Notes under the pieces: model-generated
Databases searched by the model: none
What the model was told of the DNA's origin: nothing
Seen by the model: the letters and a program-made list of their open reading frames with translations, nothing else
Shown here: positions 25,415 through 35,662 of the stretch, in pieces
Numbering within the stretch: position 1 is the first letter of the stretch
Layout of the letters: each line of letters begins with the position of its first letter
Assembly (NCBI RefSeq): GCF_028281565.1
Contig: NZ_JANQJQ010000021.1
Span: forward strand, 186,001-250,000
DNA length: 64,000 bases
Direction of reading: 5' to 3'
DNA from: Seonamhaeicola sp.
GTDB taxonomy: Bacteria; Bacteroidota; Bacteroidia; Flavobacteriales; Flavobacteriaceae
Position numbers and translations under genes: made by a program

Positions 25415-26599
25415 TTAGCTTACAGCTTCTTTAATTCTTCTAATGGCTTCAATAATTTGATCTTGCGAAGCCGCATAAGAAATTCTAATACAATCCGGGT
25501 TTCCAAAAGCATCACCGGTAACTGTGGCAACTAAAGCTTCCTCTAACAAATAAAGCGAAAAGTCCGTAGCATTATTTATTTTTTTATCTCGTAATGTTTT
25601 TCCAAAGAAGTGGGTTACATCGGGAAATACATAAAAAGCACCTCCGGGGGTATTACTTTTAAAGCCTTCAATATCATTTAGTAAGCCTAAAATTAAATCA
25701 CGGCGTACATTAAACTCGTCAATCATATATTTAATACGTGATGGCGGTTCGTTTAATGCCGTAATTACTGCACGCTGAGCAATACAGTTGGCACCACTGG
25801 TTGTTTGGCCTTGCAATTTGTTACAGGCTCTGGCTATTTTTTCAGGGGCACCAATAAATCCAATACGCCATCCGGTCATGGCAAAGGCTTTAGAAACACC
25901 ATTTACAGTGATGGTACGATCGTACATTGCTTCAAACTCAGCAATACTTGCATGGCCCTGGCCGTAATTAATATGTTCGTAGATCTCATCTGAAACCACA
26001 TAAATATCAGGGTGTTTTGCAAAAACGTCAACCAAGGCTTGTAGTTCTTCTTTACTGTAAACAGACCCACTTGGGTTACATGGTGAGCTAAACCACATCA
26101 TTTTTGTCTTAGGCGTTATGGCAGCCTCTAATTGTTCAGCAGTCATTTTAAAATCAGTATCTATAGAAGTTTTAACTTCTACAGGAACTCCACCAAATAA
26201 TTTTACAATATCAGAATAGCTTACCCAGTACGGACATGGCAAAATGACTTCGTCACCATCATTAAGCATCACCCCGGCAACATTAAAAAGAGCTTGTTTG
26301 GCACCGGTAGAAACCACAACTTGTGAAGGCGTATATGTTAAGTTATTATCTCTTTTAAATTTAGTGATAATAGCATCTTTTAAATCGCCGTAACCATCAA
26401 CAGGTGTATATGAATTGTACCCTTCGTTTATAGCATCAATGGCAGCTTCTTTTACAAAATCGGGTACCTTAAAATCTGGCTCTCCAAGACTTAATCCGAT
26501 AATATCTTTTCCTTCTCCTCTAAGTTCTCTCGCTTTAGCTGCCATAGCTAAAGTTGCAGACGTTGACATATTTAAAATTCTGTCAGATAGTAAGCTCAT
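25415..26599 (-). CDS. PLP-dependent aminotransferase (aspartate aminotransferase class I-gamma)
   Basis: A 394-residue fold-type I aminotransferase of the subgroup usually named aspartate or aspartate/prephenate aminotransferase. Motifs: 'GLSLGEPDF' near 35-43, 'STGAKQALFN' near 97-106, 'SSPCNPSG' near 171-178, 'SDEIYEH' near 203-209 and the PLP lysine K237 in 'NGVSKAFAMTGWRIG'. The C-terminal Arg of 'RISYA' binds the substrate carboxylate. It starts 35 bp after the desaturase stop on the same strand and has no clear -7 box of its own, so the two may share a transcript; no common pathway is evident. Confidence 0.92.
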   Translation of the reverse strand: MSLLSDRILNMSTSATLAMAAKARELRGEGKDIIGLSLGEPDFKVPDFVKEAAIDAINEGYNSYTPVDGYGDLKDAIITKFKRDNNLTYTPSQVVVSTGAKQALFNVAGVMLNDGDEVILPCPYWVSYSDIVKLFGGVPVEVKTSIDTDFKMTAEQLEAAITPKTKMMWFSSPCNPSGSVYSKEELQALVDVFAKHPDIYVVSDEIYEHINYGQGHASIAEFEAMYDRTITVNGVSKAFAMTGWRIGFIGAPEKIARACNKLQGQTTSGANCIAQRAVITALNEPPSRIKYMIDEFNVRRDLILGLLNDIEGFKSNTPGGAFYVFPDVTHFFGKTLRDKKINNATDFSLYLLEEALVATVTGDAFGNPDCIRISYAASQDQIIEAIRRIKEAVS

Positions 26600-26633
26600 T
26601 TTAATTAGTTATTTATAAGGTAAATTATATGTT

Positions 26634-27731
26634 TTATGCAAGGCCAGGGTTTCTTCCCAGTATTTTTAATTGATTGTAGTGTTCTGCTACAGCCTTCCAG
26701 AATGTGTTGTACTCATTGTATGGTAAACTGAATTCCTGTGCGGTCTCCTTGACTATTTTAGCTATTTTTTTGTAGTGAATATGGCTGATATTAGCAAATA
26801 AATGGTGTTCTACCTGTCTGTTTAATCCACCGGTATAAAATCCAACCAACCAACTTTTAGGAGAAAAATTTGAAGTAGTAAATAACTGATGAATAGCCCA
26901 GGTATTTTTCATATTACCATCTTTATCGGGAAGTGGCATTTCCGTGTTAGGCATTACATGTGCCAATTGAAAAATTACACTTAAAATTAATCCCGCAGTG
27001 TAATGCATAATAAAGAAACCAATTAAAACTTGCCACCAGGCAAAACCTAAGACTAGCGGTAAAACAATCCAAATAGCATAATACACAATCTTTCCAATGA
27101 TTAGTTTGGTCCATTGCGTAGCCGGATTAGGAAATTTACCGTAGGCCAGTTTTCTCTTTAAATATTGATACGTCTGTGTAAAATCTGTTGTAATAGCCCA
27201 ATTTGCAGTTAGGAAACCATATAAAAAGAAGGCATAAAACCTTTGGTATTTATGAAATTTAAACCATCTGGCATGTTTGGAAAATCTAATGATTCTACCG
27301 GCATCAATATCTTCATCATGTCCTTGAATGTTTGTGTATGTATGGTGTAAAACATTGTGTTGTACTTTCCAATTATAATCGTTTCCGGCTAATATGTAAA
27401 TACTGCTTCCCATTAATTTGTTAACCCATTTTTTACTGGAAAATGAGCCATGATTAGCATCATGCATAACATTCATACCTACACCTGCCATACCAATACC
27501 CACAGTGATCATTAATAACACCTGTGCCCAACCAGGAAGATCTTTTATAGTAAGGATTAGAACTACCGGAACTATAAATACGGCAAACATAAAAATAGCT
27601 TTGGTATATAATTCCCAGTTTCCGGTACGTTTTATATTATTGTCTTTAAAGTAACTGTTAACGCGTTTATTTAAGGTCCTAAAAAACTTTGCAGAATCTA
27701 TTCTGGAAAATGAAAGGGTTTGTTTCGTCAT
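26634..27731 (-). CDS. Membrane fatty acid (acyl-CoA) desaturase, front-end type
   Basis: A 365-residue integral membrane di-iron desaturase. The three histidine boxes are HDANH at 90-94, HNVLHH at 125-130 and QVEHH at 306-310. The Gln in place of the first His of the third box is the mark of front-end desaturases. No cytochrome b5 domain is attached, so electrons must come from a separate ferredoxin or similar protein. Four membrane helices are expected around the boxes (about 45-85, 180-200, 218-250). The protein would adjust membrane fluidity; the bond position cannot be told. A -7 box lies 48 bp upstream. Confidence 0.9.
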   Translation of the reverse strand: MTKQTLSFSRIDSAKFFRTLNKRVNSYFKDNNIKRTGNWELYTKAIFMFAVFIVPVVLILTIKDLPGWAQVLLMITVGIGMAGVGMNVMHDANHGSFSSKKWVNKLMGSSIYILAGNDYNWKVQHNVLHHTYTNIQGHDEDIDAGRIIRFSKHARWFKFHKYQRFYAFFLYGFLTANWAITTDFTQTYQYLKRKLAYGKFPNPATQWTKLIIGKIVYYAIWIVLPLVLGFAWWQVLIGFFIMHYTAGLILSVIFQLAHVMPNTEMPLPDKDGNMKNTWAIHQLFTTSNFSPKSWLVGFYTGGLNRQVEHHLFANISHIHYKKIAKIVKETAQEFSLPYNEYNTFWKAVAEHYNQLKILGRNPGLA

Positions 27732-27778
27732 ACTATGAATTTATCTTATCCTTAACAAGGTTTATAGTTTACAACGGG

Positions 27779-27786
27779 CAAAGATA
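27779..27786 (-). promoter_or_regulatory. -7 box of the desaturase promoter
   Basis: TATCTTTG on the minus strand, 48 bp before the desaturase ATG. Confidence 0.6.
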
Positions 27787-27843
27787 GGTATAAACCAACT
27801 TAAGTAGTAACGTTTTTTTATAAAAATATGCACATAAAAAACA

Positions 27844-27851
27844 TATTTTTG
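27844..27851 (+). promoter_or_regulatory. -7 box of the rsmG promoter
   Basis: TATTTTTG, 17 bp before the rsmG ATG, which would give a very short leader. Confidence 0.55.
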
Positions 27852-27867
27852 TTGAAAATTTAACAGA

Positions 27868-28497
27868 ATGCAACTCATCTTAAAATATTTTCCGGATCTT
27901 ACTGATGACCAGATTTCAAAATTTGAAAAATTAGAGGCACTTTATCAAGATTGGAACTTAAAAATAAACGTGGTATCCCGTAAGGATATAGATGAACTTT
28001 ATTTGCGCCATGTGTTGCATTCTTTGGCTATTTCAAAGTTAATAACCTTTAAGGACGGTACGAAAATAATGGATGTTGGTACGGGCGGTGGTTTCCCGGG
28101 AATTCCATTGGCAATTATGTTTCCGGAATGCTCTTTCCATTTGGTCGATAGCATTGCAAAAAAGTTAAAAGTAGTCAATCAGGTAGTTGATGGTTTGGGA
28201 TTAACCAATGTAAAGACCACCCATAGTAGGGTGGAAGCAATAGATGATACATACGAATTTATAGTAAGCAGGGCCGTTGCTGCCATGCCAACTTTTGTGC
28301 ATTGGGTAAAAGGTAAAATTGCTAAAAAACAAAACCACGATTTAAAAAATGGTATTCTTTATTTGAAAGGCGGTGATTTGGAGGAAGAGCTTAAAAGTTA
28401 TACCACCGCTTCTATCTATAATTTATCCGATTATTACTCTGAAGACTTCTTTGAAACCAAGAAATTGGTGTACTTACCGTTGAAGTTTAGGGGCTAG
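27868..28497 (+). CDS. rsmG: 16S rRNA (guanine-527-N7) methyltransferase
   Basis: A 209-residue RsmG (GidB) enzyme that methylates G527 in the 530 loop of 16S rRNA. The family start 'FPDLTDDQISKFEKLEALYQDWNLKINVVSRKD' and 'LYLRHVLHSLAI' precede the SAM loop 'DVGTGGGFPGIPLAIMFP' near 70-87 and 'HLVDSIAKKLKVV' near 91-103. Loss of RsmG gives low-level streptomycin resistance in other bacteria. Its stop overlaps by 4 bp the stop of the convergent TPR gene. Confidence 0.96.
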   Translation: MQLILKYFPDLTDDQISKFEKLEALYQDWNLKINVVSRKDIDELYLRHVLHSLAISKLITFKDGTKIMDVGTGGGFPGIPLAIMFPECSFHLVDSIAKKLKVVNQVVDGLGLTNVKTTHSRVEAIDDTYEFIVSRAVAAMPTFVHWVKGKIAKKQNHDLKNGILYLKGGDLEEELKSYTTASIYNLSDYYSEDFFETKKLVYLPLKFRG

Positions 28498-29459
28498 TTT
28501 TGAACAGCTTTTTCTAACGCCTGAATGTTGTTCACAAAGAAGTAATATTGGTTTTGATACCAATAGGTGTTTTTATAAATATCCAGGTTATTGGTTTTGC
28601 CGTCAGGGTTTAAAATGGCATTCGCTTTATTTAAATGAAGTTTCGCTTTTGAGAGGTCGTTCATTTTATAATACGTTAAGGCTAAACCTAAAAGGGCATC
28701 AAAATCCATAGAATCCAATACCAGTGCATTGGAAAAATCTTCAATGGCATTTTGATATTTTCCCAGGAGCATAAACGAAGCCCCTCTATAAAAGTGGGCA
28801 AAGGTATTGTTACTGTTTATTCGAATCGATTTAGTGAGATCTCTATTGGCTTTTGCATAGTAATTAATGTCCATATAGAACACACCACGGTTGTAATACG
28901 TATTCGCATTAGGTGAAATATAGATGGCTAAGGTGTAATCCTCTAAGGCCTTTTTAAGCTTATTAAGAGCTTTATACGATGCAGCCCTGAGCATATAAAC
29001 TTCCGGAAAATTAGGAGCTATTTTCAAAACCTTATTAAAATCTTCTATGGCACCATTATAGTCTTCTAAATCATATTTTACACATGCTAAACTGTATAGG
29101 GCATCAATAAAATTAGAGTCCAATTCATACGCTTTGGCATAATCGTTCCTGGCACCGACAAAATCTTTTAAGCTGAACCTGGAATTTCCCCGGTTAAAAT
29201 AACTATCAGCATCCGGTTTATTTAGAATTATTTTGGAATAATCTACAATGGCTCCACTATAATCCCCTAAATCATTTTTTACCAAAGCCCTTTGAAAATA
29301 GGCATCAAGGTGATTAGGGTCTATGGCTATAGCCTGGTCAAGAAGGTTTACCTTTTCATTTAAATCAACAGTTCTCAGGGCTTTTCGGTAAAGTTTATTG
29401 GCTTGACCCAATACCACTAATGGAAATACAATCAAGGTAAATAAGATAATCTTTTTCAT
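28494..29459 (-). CDS. Secreted tetratricopeptide repeat protein
   Basis: 321 residues with a signal peptide (about 1-19) and roughly seven TPR units filling 20-290, each with the 'A.Y.RA..K..LGDY.GAI.DYSKII.. P' pattern. TPR proteins hold other proteins together; the location is likely periplasmic. No enzyme domain is present. The partner is unknown. The gene stands alone on the minus strand, convergent with rsmG. Confidence 0.87.
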   Translation of the reverse strand: MKKIILFTLIVFPLVVLGQANKLYRKALRTVDLNEKVNLLDQAIAIDPNHLDAYFQRALVKNDLGDYSGAIVDYSKIILNKPDADSYFNRGNSRFSLKDFVGARNDYAKAYELDSNFIDALYSLACVKYDLEDYNGAIEDFNKVLKIAPNFPEVYMLRAASYKALNKLKKALEDYTLAIYISPNANTYYNRGVFYMDINYYAKANRDLTKSIRINSNNTFAHFYRGASFMLLGKYQNAIEDFSNALVLDSMDFDALLGLALTYYKMNDLSKAKLHLNKANAILNPDGKTNNLDIYKNTYWYQNQYYFFVNNIQALEKAVQN

Positions 29460-29669
29460 TTATTTAAGGCATACAGCGTTAAAAATGCAACTGTGTCAAT
29501 GAATAAATTTAAACATATTTTAAAAACACACAATTATTACCATCATATTTCTTGCCAAAGTAGAATTATTTTTACAATTTGTTAAAAAATGTTAGATTTG
29601 TATCGTTGAATTATAATTGCTATTACTCTCAAACAAAAAAATAAGACCTTTTAAAGGTCGTTATAATAC

Positions 29670-32600
29670 ATGGGGATTGATCTGCTCTCGAATCAAATAA
29701 AATTCCATCTATTGCTTCTATTTATGGGAATTGCTCACTTGGCTTTTTCCCAAACGGCTGATTTTAAGGTTCAGCATATTCAGGATGAAGTAGGGAATAC
29801 AGGCGGAACCAATACGTCATTTACAACGCTCGGTTCTTTAAATAGCGTTGTGGAATTAGCTAATAATAATCGTAAAACACACGGAGGTCCAAACACGCAT
29901 TCAGGAAACAAAGAAGGTGACGACATGTCCGGGGCCAGGCAACTTACCGGCGTTAATACCTTAACTTATTACAGAGCTTCAGGATCTGATAGTAGAGATG
30001 CCAGGTTTAATAGCTCTTTATGGGAATATATTGGAGCAGCCAATGGTAATAATGAATTTATTGTAAGAGGACGGTATGCTATTGCTCTCAATGGTACTAC
30101 CAATAGCACGACCCAGGCTATATCAGGTGTTGTTAATGCCAATAAGTGTATTCCTTTCATTACGGGAATTATTAATAATGCTACCGGTAATGATGCGGAT
30201 TCAGGTACGGCAGTGGCTTATTTGGAAAATGCCACTACACTAAGAGTACAGAAGGGTTCCAATGGAAATAATGTAACGATTTATATAACTGTTGTGGAAT
30301 TTACCGGAGCAAATTGGACGGTATTACATGGTGATTCAGGAGCTGTAAATGCTGATACCGGGACTATAACTTTGCGGGATGGATCTGCCGGTACGGGTTC
30401 TGCAACAAATGTATCTTCCTGGAGCGATGCCGTAATTTTTGGGCATTTTAGAGCCGATACCGGAGCCAGTGGTGCCAATGACAACATATCAGATTTATGG
30501 CCGGTTTTGGAACCAGGGTCAAACAATCAAAGTGTAGATTGGGTTTTTCATAGCAATCATGATTCTGCAGGTACTAACAGGCATTTTGTACATGTCTTGA
30601 CGAATTCAGGGCTTAATGTTACCAGGTTCCAAAATACAACAAATAGTGCAGGACAAACAACTATTGACATAACAGCTGCGGGGCTTACAGATGTAAATCA
30701 AGCATTTATTGTTGGGTCAACAACATCCAGTGGTAACGGAACCGCTTATGGGAGGGGGTGGAGAAATTATTACTTAAATTCAACTACAGAGGCGGCTCAT
30801 TGGGTGCATAGAAGTGGTAATACAGTATCTCATGAAATACAAATTGTTGATTTAAGTGCTTTACAAACTACATATCCTGGCCCTGAAATGAATGTATTAG
30901 GAAACGGCATCAGTATTTTAGATGGAAATACAGCTATTTCATTAAGTGATCATACCGATTTTGGAGAAGTTGAAGCTTCCGGGGTAACCTCAGTAACTCG
31001 TACTTATACCATTCAAAATTTAGGAAGCACAGATTTGACTTTAGACAACCCCAGCCCATATATAGTAATTATAGGTAGTACGGCAGATTTTACTTTGGTT
31101 GCTAATCCGTCCACTCCAATTGCCGCAGCCGGAAGTACCACTTTTAGTATTACCTATGACCCCACCACATCAGGGACACATTTAGCAATGGTTTCTATAG
31201 CAAATAATGATTCTGATGAAAACCCATACACTTTTCTTATTCAGGGAAAAGGCGAGTATTGCAGCTCCAACGGAAGTACAGATTATAACACCAGTGTTAC
31301 ATTCGTATCGTTTAATACCATTAGTAATGCAGACAATGAGATACCAAAGGATAACGCCTATGAAGATTTTACCAATTTATCCACTAATGTTTATAAAAAT
31401 TCAACACATGATTTAACGGTAAGGGTAAATACAGACGGGAATTTTCAGGTGTTTACCATTGCCTGGATAGATTGGAATAATGATGGAGATTATGATGATG
31501 CCGGAGAAGCATATGATTTAGGGTCTGCCACAAACGTGGTAGACGGCCTGACATCAAATTCCCCATTATCAATAACAGTACCTGCAAATGCTGAAATTGG
31601 TTTAACTGAAATGCGTGTTGCCACAAAGTGGCAAAGTTATCCGTCAAGTTGTGATTCCGGTTTTGATGGTGAAGTAGAAGACTATTCCATAAATGTTATT
31701 GATTATTTGGTTGATTTCGACGGCGTTGATGAGTATATTGACTTTGGAGATAATCATGATTTGACAAGTTCATTTTCCTTAGAATCCTGGGTGTTACAGG
31801 AAGCAACCGTTGCTAAGGGCACAATTATATCTAAAGGAAATACGGATCTGACTTTAAAAACAGGCTATCATTTAACCATAGATAATGGCTATCCTAACTT
31901 GACCTGGTATGACAATGCCAATAGTGAAGTGCTAAACGTAACGTCACCATACGCTATTCCGAATAATGAGTGGCATCACATTGCAGCCACCTATGACGGT
32001 ACTACGGCAAGATTATATTTAGATGGTATTGAAGTGATATCAGGGGCTCCTTCAGCAGCTCCATTAGATGTACCGCAACATTTTAAAATAGGAGCAGAAA
32101 CGGCGAATTACGCAACAACACCGATAAACGTTAATTTTTTTAATGGTGCTATTCAGGAAGCCCGGGTATGGGATGTAGCCTTAACAGCTACTCAAATAAG
32201 GGAGATGATGAATCAGCATATAGAGGAAAATACCACTAATGTTAAAGGTATGACACTACCGGTAAATATTTCCGGAGGGTTGTTATGGACTAATTTGCGG
32301 GGGTATTATCCATTGGATTCCAATACCGCATTTGATAGTTCCGGTTATGGTATAGATGGCACACCTCATGAAATCAAATCATCACAAATAGTATCGGCAC
32401 CATTGCCGTATGAAACCGATGGGGATTCCAGCTGGGATACCAATACAACCTGGTTGAATTATGATAATTTATACATTCCTAACACTACGGGACTGGATGG
32501 TACCACTTCTATTGATTGGAATATTGTTGATTTAACCAATGATGTTAGTTCCGGTGACAGAAATATCAGCCTGCTGGGGCTTATCTCTACTACAGGGACT

Positions 32601-34409
32601 TTAACAGTTTCTGATCCCGGAGAAGATCAGGATGAGACAAACTCCGGTCGGGCTTTGACTATTTCCGGTTATTTAGAGTTAGACGGCGTGATTGATCTGG
32701 TTGGGGAGTCTCAGTTAATACAAACCGATGGGAGCATTATTGACGCAGATAGCGGCGGTTATATTGAAAGAGATCAACAAGGCACAGCCAACGGATTTAA
32801 TTATAATTATTGGTCATCCTCTGTAGGGCCAAGGTCCGGTAATACCGCTACACGTGGTACAGGTGTGTCCAGCACTAACGCTAATCACACTATATCAGGA
32901 GTCTTGCACGATGGAACCATTTCAGGGCTTTACCAGGATCTGACTTTTGATGCTTCTCCTAATGCCAGTGATGGTACACCGCCACCTCCGGGGTTTGCCA
33001 GAACTGTCAGTTCTTACTGGATGTATAAGTTTTATGGTGATGATGACGATTATAACGCCTGGGAAAAGATTGATGAAACATCATCGTTACTCCCGGGAGA
33101 AGGGTTCACAATGAAAGGGACTTCAGGCTCAGTTTCAATTGTCAATCAGCAAAATTACGTGTTTGAAGGCTTGCCCAATAATGGGGATATAATTTTAGAA
33201 CTTGATAAAACTTCGGGAGATGTTGATCGCCTAATTGGTAATCCATACCCATCAGCTATTGATGCTACAGCGTTTATTCTTGATAATATGAGTACGGCAG
33301 ATGGCGGTAACAATGCAACGGGAACCATATTCAATGGCGCTTTATATTTTTGGGATCATTTTGGAGAAGAGAACTCGCATAATTTGAAAGATTATGTTGG
33401 TGGTTATGCTACGCGAAATTTAACGGGTGGAGCGGCTGCTATTTCGAATGACGCACGAATTAATAATACCTCCAATGGAGGGAGTGCTGCCACAGGAACC
33501 AAAGTTCCGGGGCAATACATTCCTGTAAATCAAGGCTTTTTTGTTAGCACTGCATTGGATGGCTTTGATGATAACAATGGAACACCGATCGATGTTGTAG
33601 ATGGAGGAGATATTATGTTTAAAAACAGCCAACGTGTGTTTGCAACAGAAAATGGTTCAACATCTTTGTTTTTAAAGCCTGCTAAGAGAAAAGGTGTTAC
33701 TAATAAGGAAATTGAAAATACTAAAGATGATACTCCTATAATTAGATTGATTTACCATTCTCCTTCCGGGTACCATAGGCAATTGGTATTAGGGGCTCAT
33801 ATGAAGGCGTCATTAGATTTTGATTTAGGATATGATGCTTTTATGGTGGATGTCAGTGAAGAGGATATGTACTGGAATATAAATGGCGACAAGTTTGTAA
33901 TTCAGGGAGTTGATGAATTCAATGAATCTCAGGAGTTTTTGTTAGGGCTTATAGTTAAAAGCAGTGGGATTGCCAGAATAAGGGTTGATGCTCTGGAAAA
34001 TATAGAACCTAATCCTTCTTTATACATAAAAGATAATGTAACGGGAGAAACCTTTCAGATAAATGAGGAACCATTTGAAATTTACTTGGAAGAGGGAGTC
34101 TATAATGACAGATTTAAATTGGTATTTCAAGCGTCAGGTCAATCTTTAGGTTCAGATGAGATCAATACGCTTTCCAATGACTTCATTACTTACTATGATA
34201 CAGAGACTTCTGAAATCAGGGTAATCAACAAAGTGAATACTTTTGTTTCATATGTTAAAATATATAACATGCTTGGTCAGGAGGTTAAACATGAAATGTA
34301 TCGCACCAGGAAAAATATTTTCATACCTGTAAGCGTTAGCAATGGCGTTTATCTTTTAGAAATTAAAACGGAGAATGGTATCTTCAAAAAGAAAATTATT
34401 TTAAAGTAA
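29670..34409 (+). CDS. Large type IX-secreted multidomain surface protein (choice-of-anchor, GEVED, LamG)
   Basis: 1579 residues. Signal peptide ends near 28 ('LAFSQ'). Residues about 30-400 form a beta-rich region I do not recognise, rich in Asn, Thr and Gly. A choice-of-anchor D (ASPM-like Ig) domain follows at about 403-527 ('FGEVEASGVTSVTRTYTIQNLGS'), then a GEVED domain at about 528-675 ('WIDWNNDGDYDDAGE', 'GEVEDYSI'), a LamG domain at about 680-848 ('VDFDGVDEYIDFG', 'WHHIAATYDGTTARLYLDG') and a long beta-rich region to about 1490. The end (about 1503-1579, 'VKIYNMLGQEV', 'NGVYLLEIKTENG') is a type A sorting domain. It is probably an adhesin or carbohydrate-binding surface protein; no catalytic domain is evident. 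Confidence 0.88.
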   Translation: MGIDLLSNQIKFHLLLLFMGIAHLAFSQTADFKVQHIQDEVGNTGGTNTSFTTLGSLNSVVELANNNRKTHGGPNTHSGNKEGDDMSGARQLTGVNTLTYYRASGSDSRDARFNSSLWEYIGAANGNNEFIVRGRYAIALNGTTNSTTQAISGVVNANKCIPFITGIINNATGNDADSGTAVAYLENATTLRVQKGSNGNNVTIYITVVEFTGANWTVLHGDSGAVNADTGTITLRDGSAGTGSATNVSSWSDAVIFGHFRADTGASGANDNISDLWPVLEPGSNNQSVDWVFHSNHDSAGTNRHFVHVLTNSGLNVTRFQNTTNSAGQTTIDITAAGLTDVNQAFIVGSTTSSGNGTAYGRGWRNYYLNSTTEAAHWVHRSGNTVSHEIQIVDLSALQTTYPGPEMNVLGNGISILDGNTAISLSDHTDFGEVEASGVTSVTRTYTIQNLGSTDLTLDNPSPYIVIIGSTADFTLVANPSTPIAAAGSTTFSITYDPTTSGTHLAMVSIANNDSDENPYTFLIQGKGEYCSSNGSTDYNTSVTFVSFNTISNADNEIPKDNAYEDFTNLSTNVYKNSTHDLTVRVNTDGNFQVFTIAWIDWNNDGDYDDAGEAYDLGSATNVVDGLTSNSPLSITVPANAEIGLTEMRVATKWQSYPSSCDSGFDGEVEDYSINVIDYLVDFDGVDEYIDFGDNHDLTSSFSLESWVLQEATVAKGTIISKGNTDLTLKTGYHLTIDNGYPNLTWYDNANSEVLNVTSPYAIPNNEWHHIAATYDGTTARLYLDGIEVISGAPSAAPLDVPQHFKIGAETANYATTPINVNFFNGAIQEARVWDVALTATQIREMMNQHIEENTTNVKGMTLPVNISGGLLWTNLRGYYPLDSNTAFDSSGYGIDGTPHEIKSSQIVSAPLPYETDGDSSWDTNTTWLNYDNLYIPNTTGLDGTTSIDWNIVDLTNDVSSGDRNISLLGLISTTGTLTVSDPGEDQDETNSGRALTISGYLELDGVIDLVGESQLIQTDGSIIDADSGGYIERDQQGTANGFNYNYWSSSVGPRSGNTATRGTGVSSTNANHTISGVLHDGTISGLYQDLTFDASPNASDGTPPPPGFARTVSSYWMYKFYGDDDDYNAWEKIDETSSLLPGEGFTMKGTSGSVSIVNQQNYVFEGLPNNGDIILELDKTSGDVDRLIGNPYPSAIDATAFILDNMSTADGGNNATGTIFNGALYFWDHFGEENSHNLKDYVGGYATRNLTGGAAAISNDARINNTSNGGSAATGTKVPGQYIPVNQGFFVSTALDGFDDNNGTPIDVVDGGDIMFKNSQRVFATENGSTSLFLKPAKRKGVTNKEIENTKDDTPIIRLIYHSPSGYHRQLVLGAHMKASLDFDLGYDAFMVDVSEEDMYWNINGDKFVIQGVDEFNESQEFLLGLIVKSSGIARIRVDALENIEPNPSLYIKDNVTGETFQINEEPFEIYLEEGVYNDRFKLVFQASGQSLGSDEINTLSNDFITYYDTETSEIRVINKVNTFVSYVKIYNMLGQEVKHEMYRTRKNIFIPVSVSNGVYLLEIKTENGIFKKKIILK

Positions 34410-34411
34410 TA

Positions 34412-35662
34412 CTAGTGTTTCAACCTGGCTAGTAACGATGTTTTCTTCTTTAATAAAAACTCTTTTTCAAGGGAATTATTCACGGAATTCAGGGCCAGGT
34501 CTAAATAGTTTAAGGCTTGATCAGGGCTATTTGTTGCGTTATAATAATCTGATAAAGCACCAAAATAAAGGTAAGATCGGGATTCAAAATCTTCCGGTTG
34601 TAACTGATCAAGATAGTGCTTTGCCATGTTGTAATTTTTATTTTGTAAACAAACTACCGCCATAGTAAGGAGGTTGGAAGGCATGGGTTGTAACGCGTTT
34701 AAACACTGATACCAATGTAAAATTTTATCCCAGTTAGTGTCTTCAAAACGGGCAGCCCGTAAATGTTCTGCAGCAATAGCGGCTTCATAATGATAACATG
34801 AAAATTCATCGGTTTCCACCGCTTTATTCATCATGACGTTGCCTAATTTGATCAAAGGAAAATACCATTTGCTTCTATCCTGATTTTTTAGATCTAACAG
34901 CTCATTTTCGGTATTGGTTTTGCTCTCTAACCTGGAAGCATGAAAATACATTAAAGCGCATAAAGCATAAACATCAGGTGTTCTGGTTAAGGTGTTTTTC
35001 AACAAAAGTTGGGAGAGTCTTATGGCTTCTCCGCATAGTTCTTTTCTGATCAGGATCTCCTTTTTGTTTGAATGAAATCCTTCATTAAAAATTAAATAAA
35101 GAACTTCCATGACATTTTCCAGGCGTTGCGGAAGTGATTTACCTTGTGGAATTTTAAACTTTAGTTTGGATTTTTGAATAGCCTTACGGGCCCTTGACAA
35201 GCGTTTTTTTATGGTGTCTTCTTTGGTAAGCAATGCCGATGATATTTCCTTAATACTAAACCCGGAAACCGTTTTTAAAGCAAAAGCGATCTGATCTCTT
35301 GAATCTAATTTAGGGTGGCAAGCGGTAAAGATCATTCTAAGTTGTGCGTCTTCTATTTCAGAATCTAAAAAGAGATCATTTATGGCAATAGCGTCCGTTC
35401 CCTGATTGATGTTTGGAAGGTGTTTTTGCTCAGCTTTAAGTTTCCTGAAAATATCTAAAACCCTGTTTTTAGCTGCCTGAGTCAGCCAAGCTTCAGGATT
35501 GTCAGGTTGTTTGCTTCTCCAGGAGATACTTGCCTTTATAAAGGTGTCCTGAACGGCATCTTCAATAATTTCAAGATTTGATAATCCAAAAATTCTCGTT
35601 AAAACAGAAACCATCTTTCCGCTGTGATAACGGAAAAGATGGTCTATGAGTTTAGGTTCCAT
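34412..35662 (-). CDS. ECF sigma factor with C-terminal TPR-like domain (ECF42 type)
   Basis: 416 residues. Sigma region 2 is at about 5-70 ('ED AVQDTFIKA', 'NPEAWLTQAAKNRVLD') and region 4 at about 110-165 ('ALKTVSGFSIKEISSALLTKEDTIKKRLSRARKAI'). Residues 180-416 form the helical, TPR-like extension that marks ECF42-type sigma factors. These are not controlled by a normal anti-sigma factor, and are typically encoded beside YCII/DGPF-domain proteins, as here. The ATG overlaps the stop of the upstream gene by one base (TAATG), so translation of the two is coupled. Confidence 0.92.
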   Translation of the reverse strand: MEPKLIDHLFRYHSGKMVSVLTRIFGLSNLEIIEDAVQDTFIKASISWRSKQPDNPEAWLTQAAKNRVLDIFRKLKAEQKHLPNINQGTDAIAINDLFLDSEIEDAQLRMIFTACHPKLDSRDQIAFALKTVSGFSIKEISSALLTKEDTIKKRLSRARKAIQKSKLKFKIPQGKSLPQRLENVMEVLYLIFNEGFHSNKKEILIRKELCGEAIRLSQLLLKNTLTRTPDVYALCALMYFHASRLESKTNTENELLDLKNQDRSKWYFPLIKLGNVMMNKAVETDEFSCYHYEAAIAAEHLRAARFEDTNWDKILHWYQCLNALQPMPSNLLTMAVVCLQNKNYNMAKHYLDQLQPEDFESRSYLYFGALSDYYNATNSPDQALNYLDLALNSVNNSLEKEFLLKKKTSLLARLKH

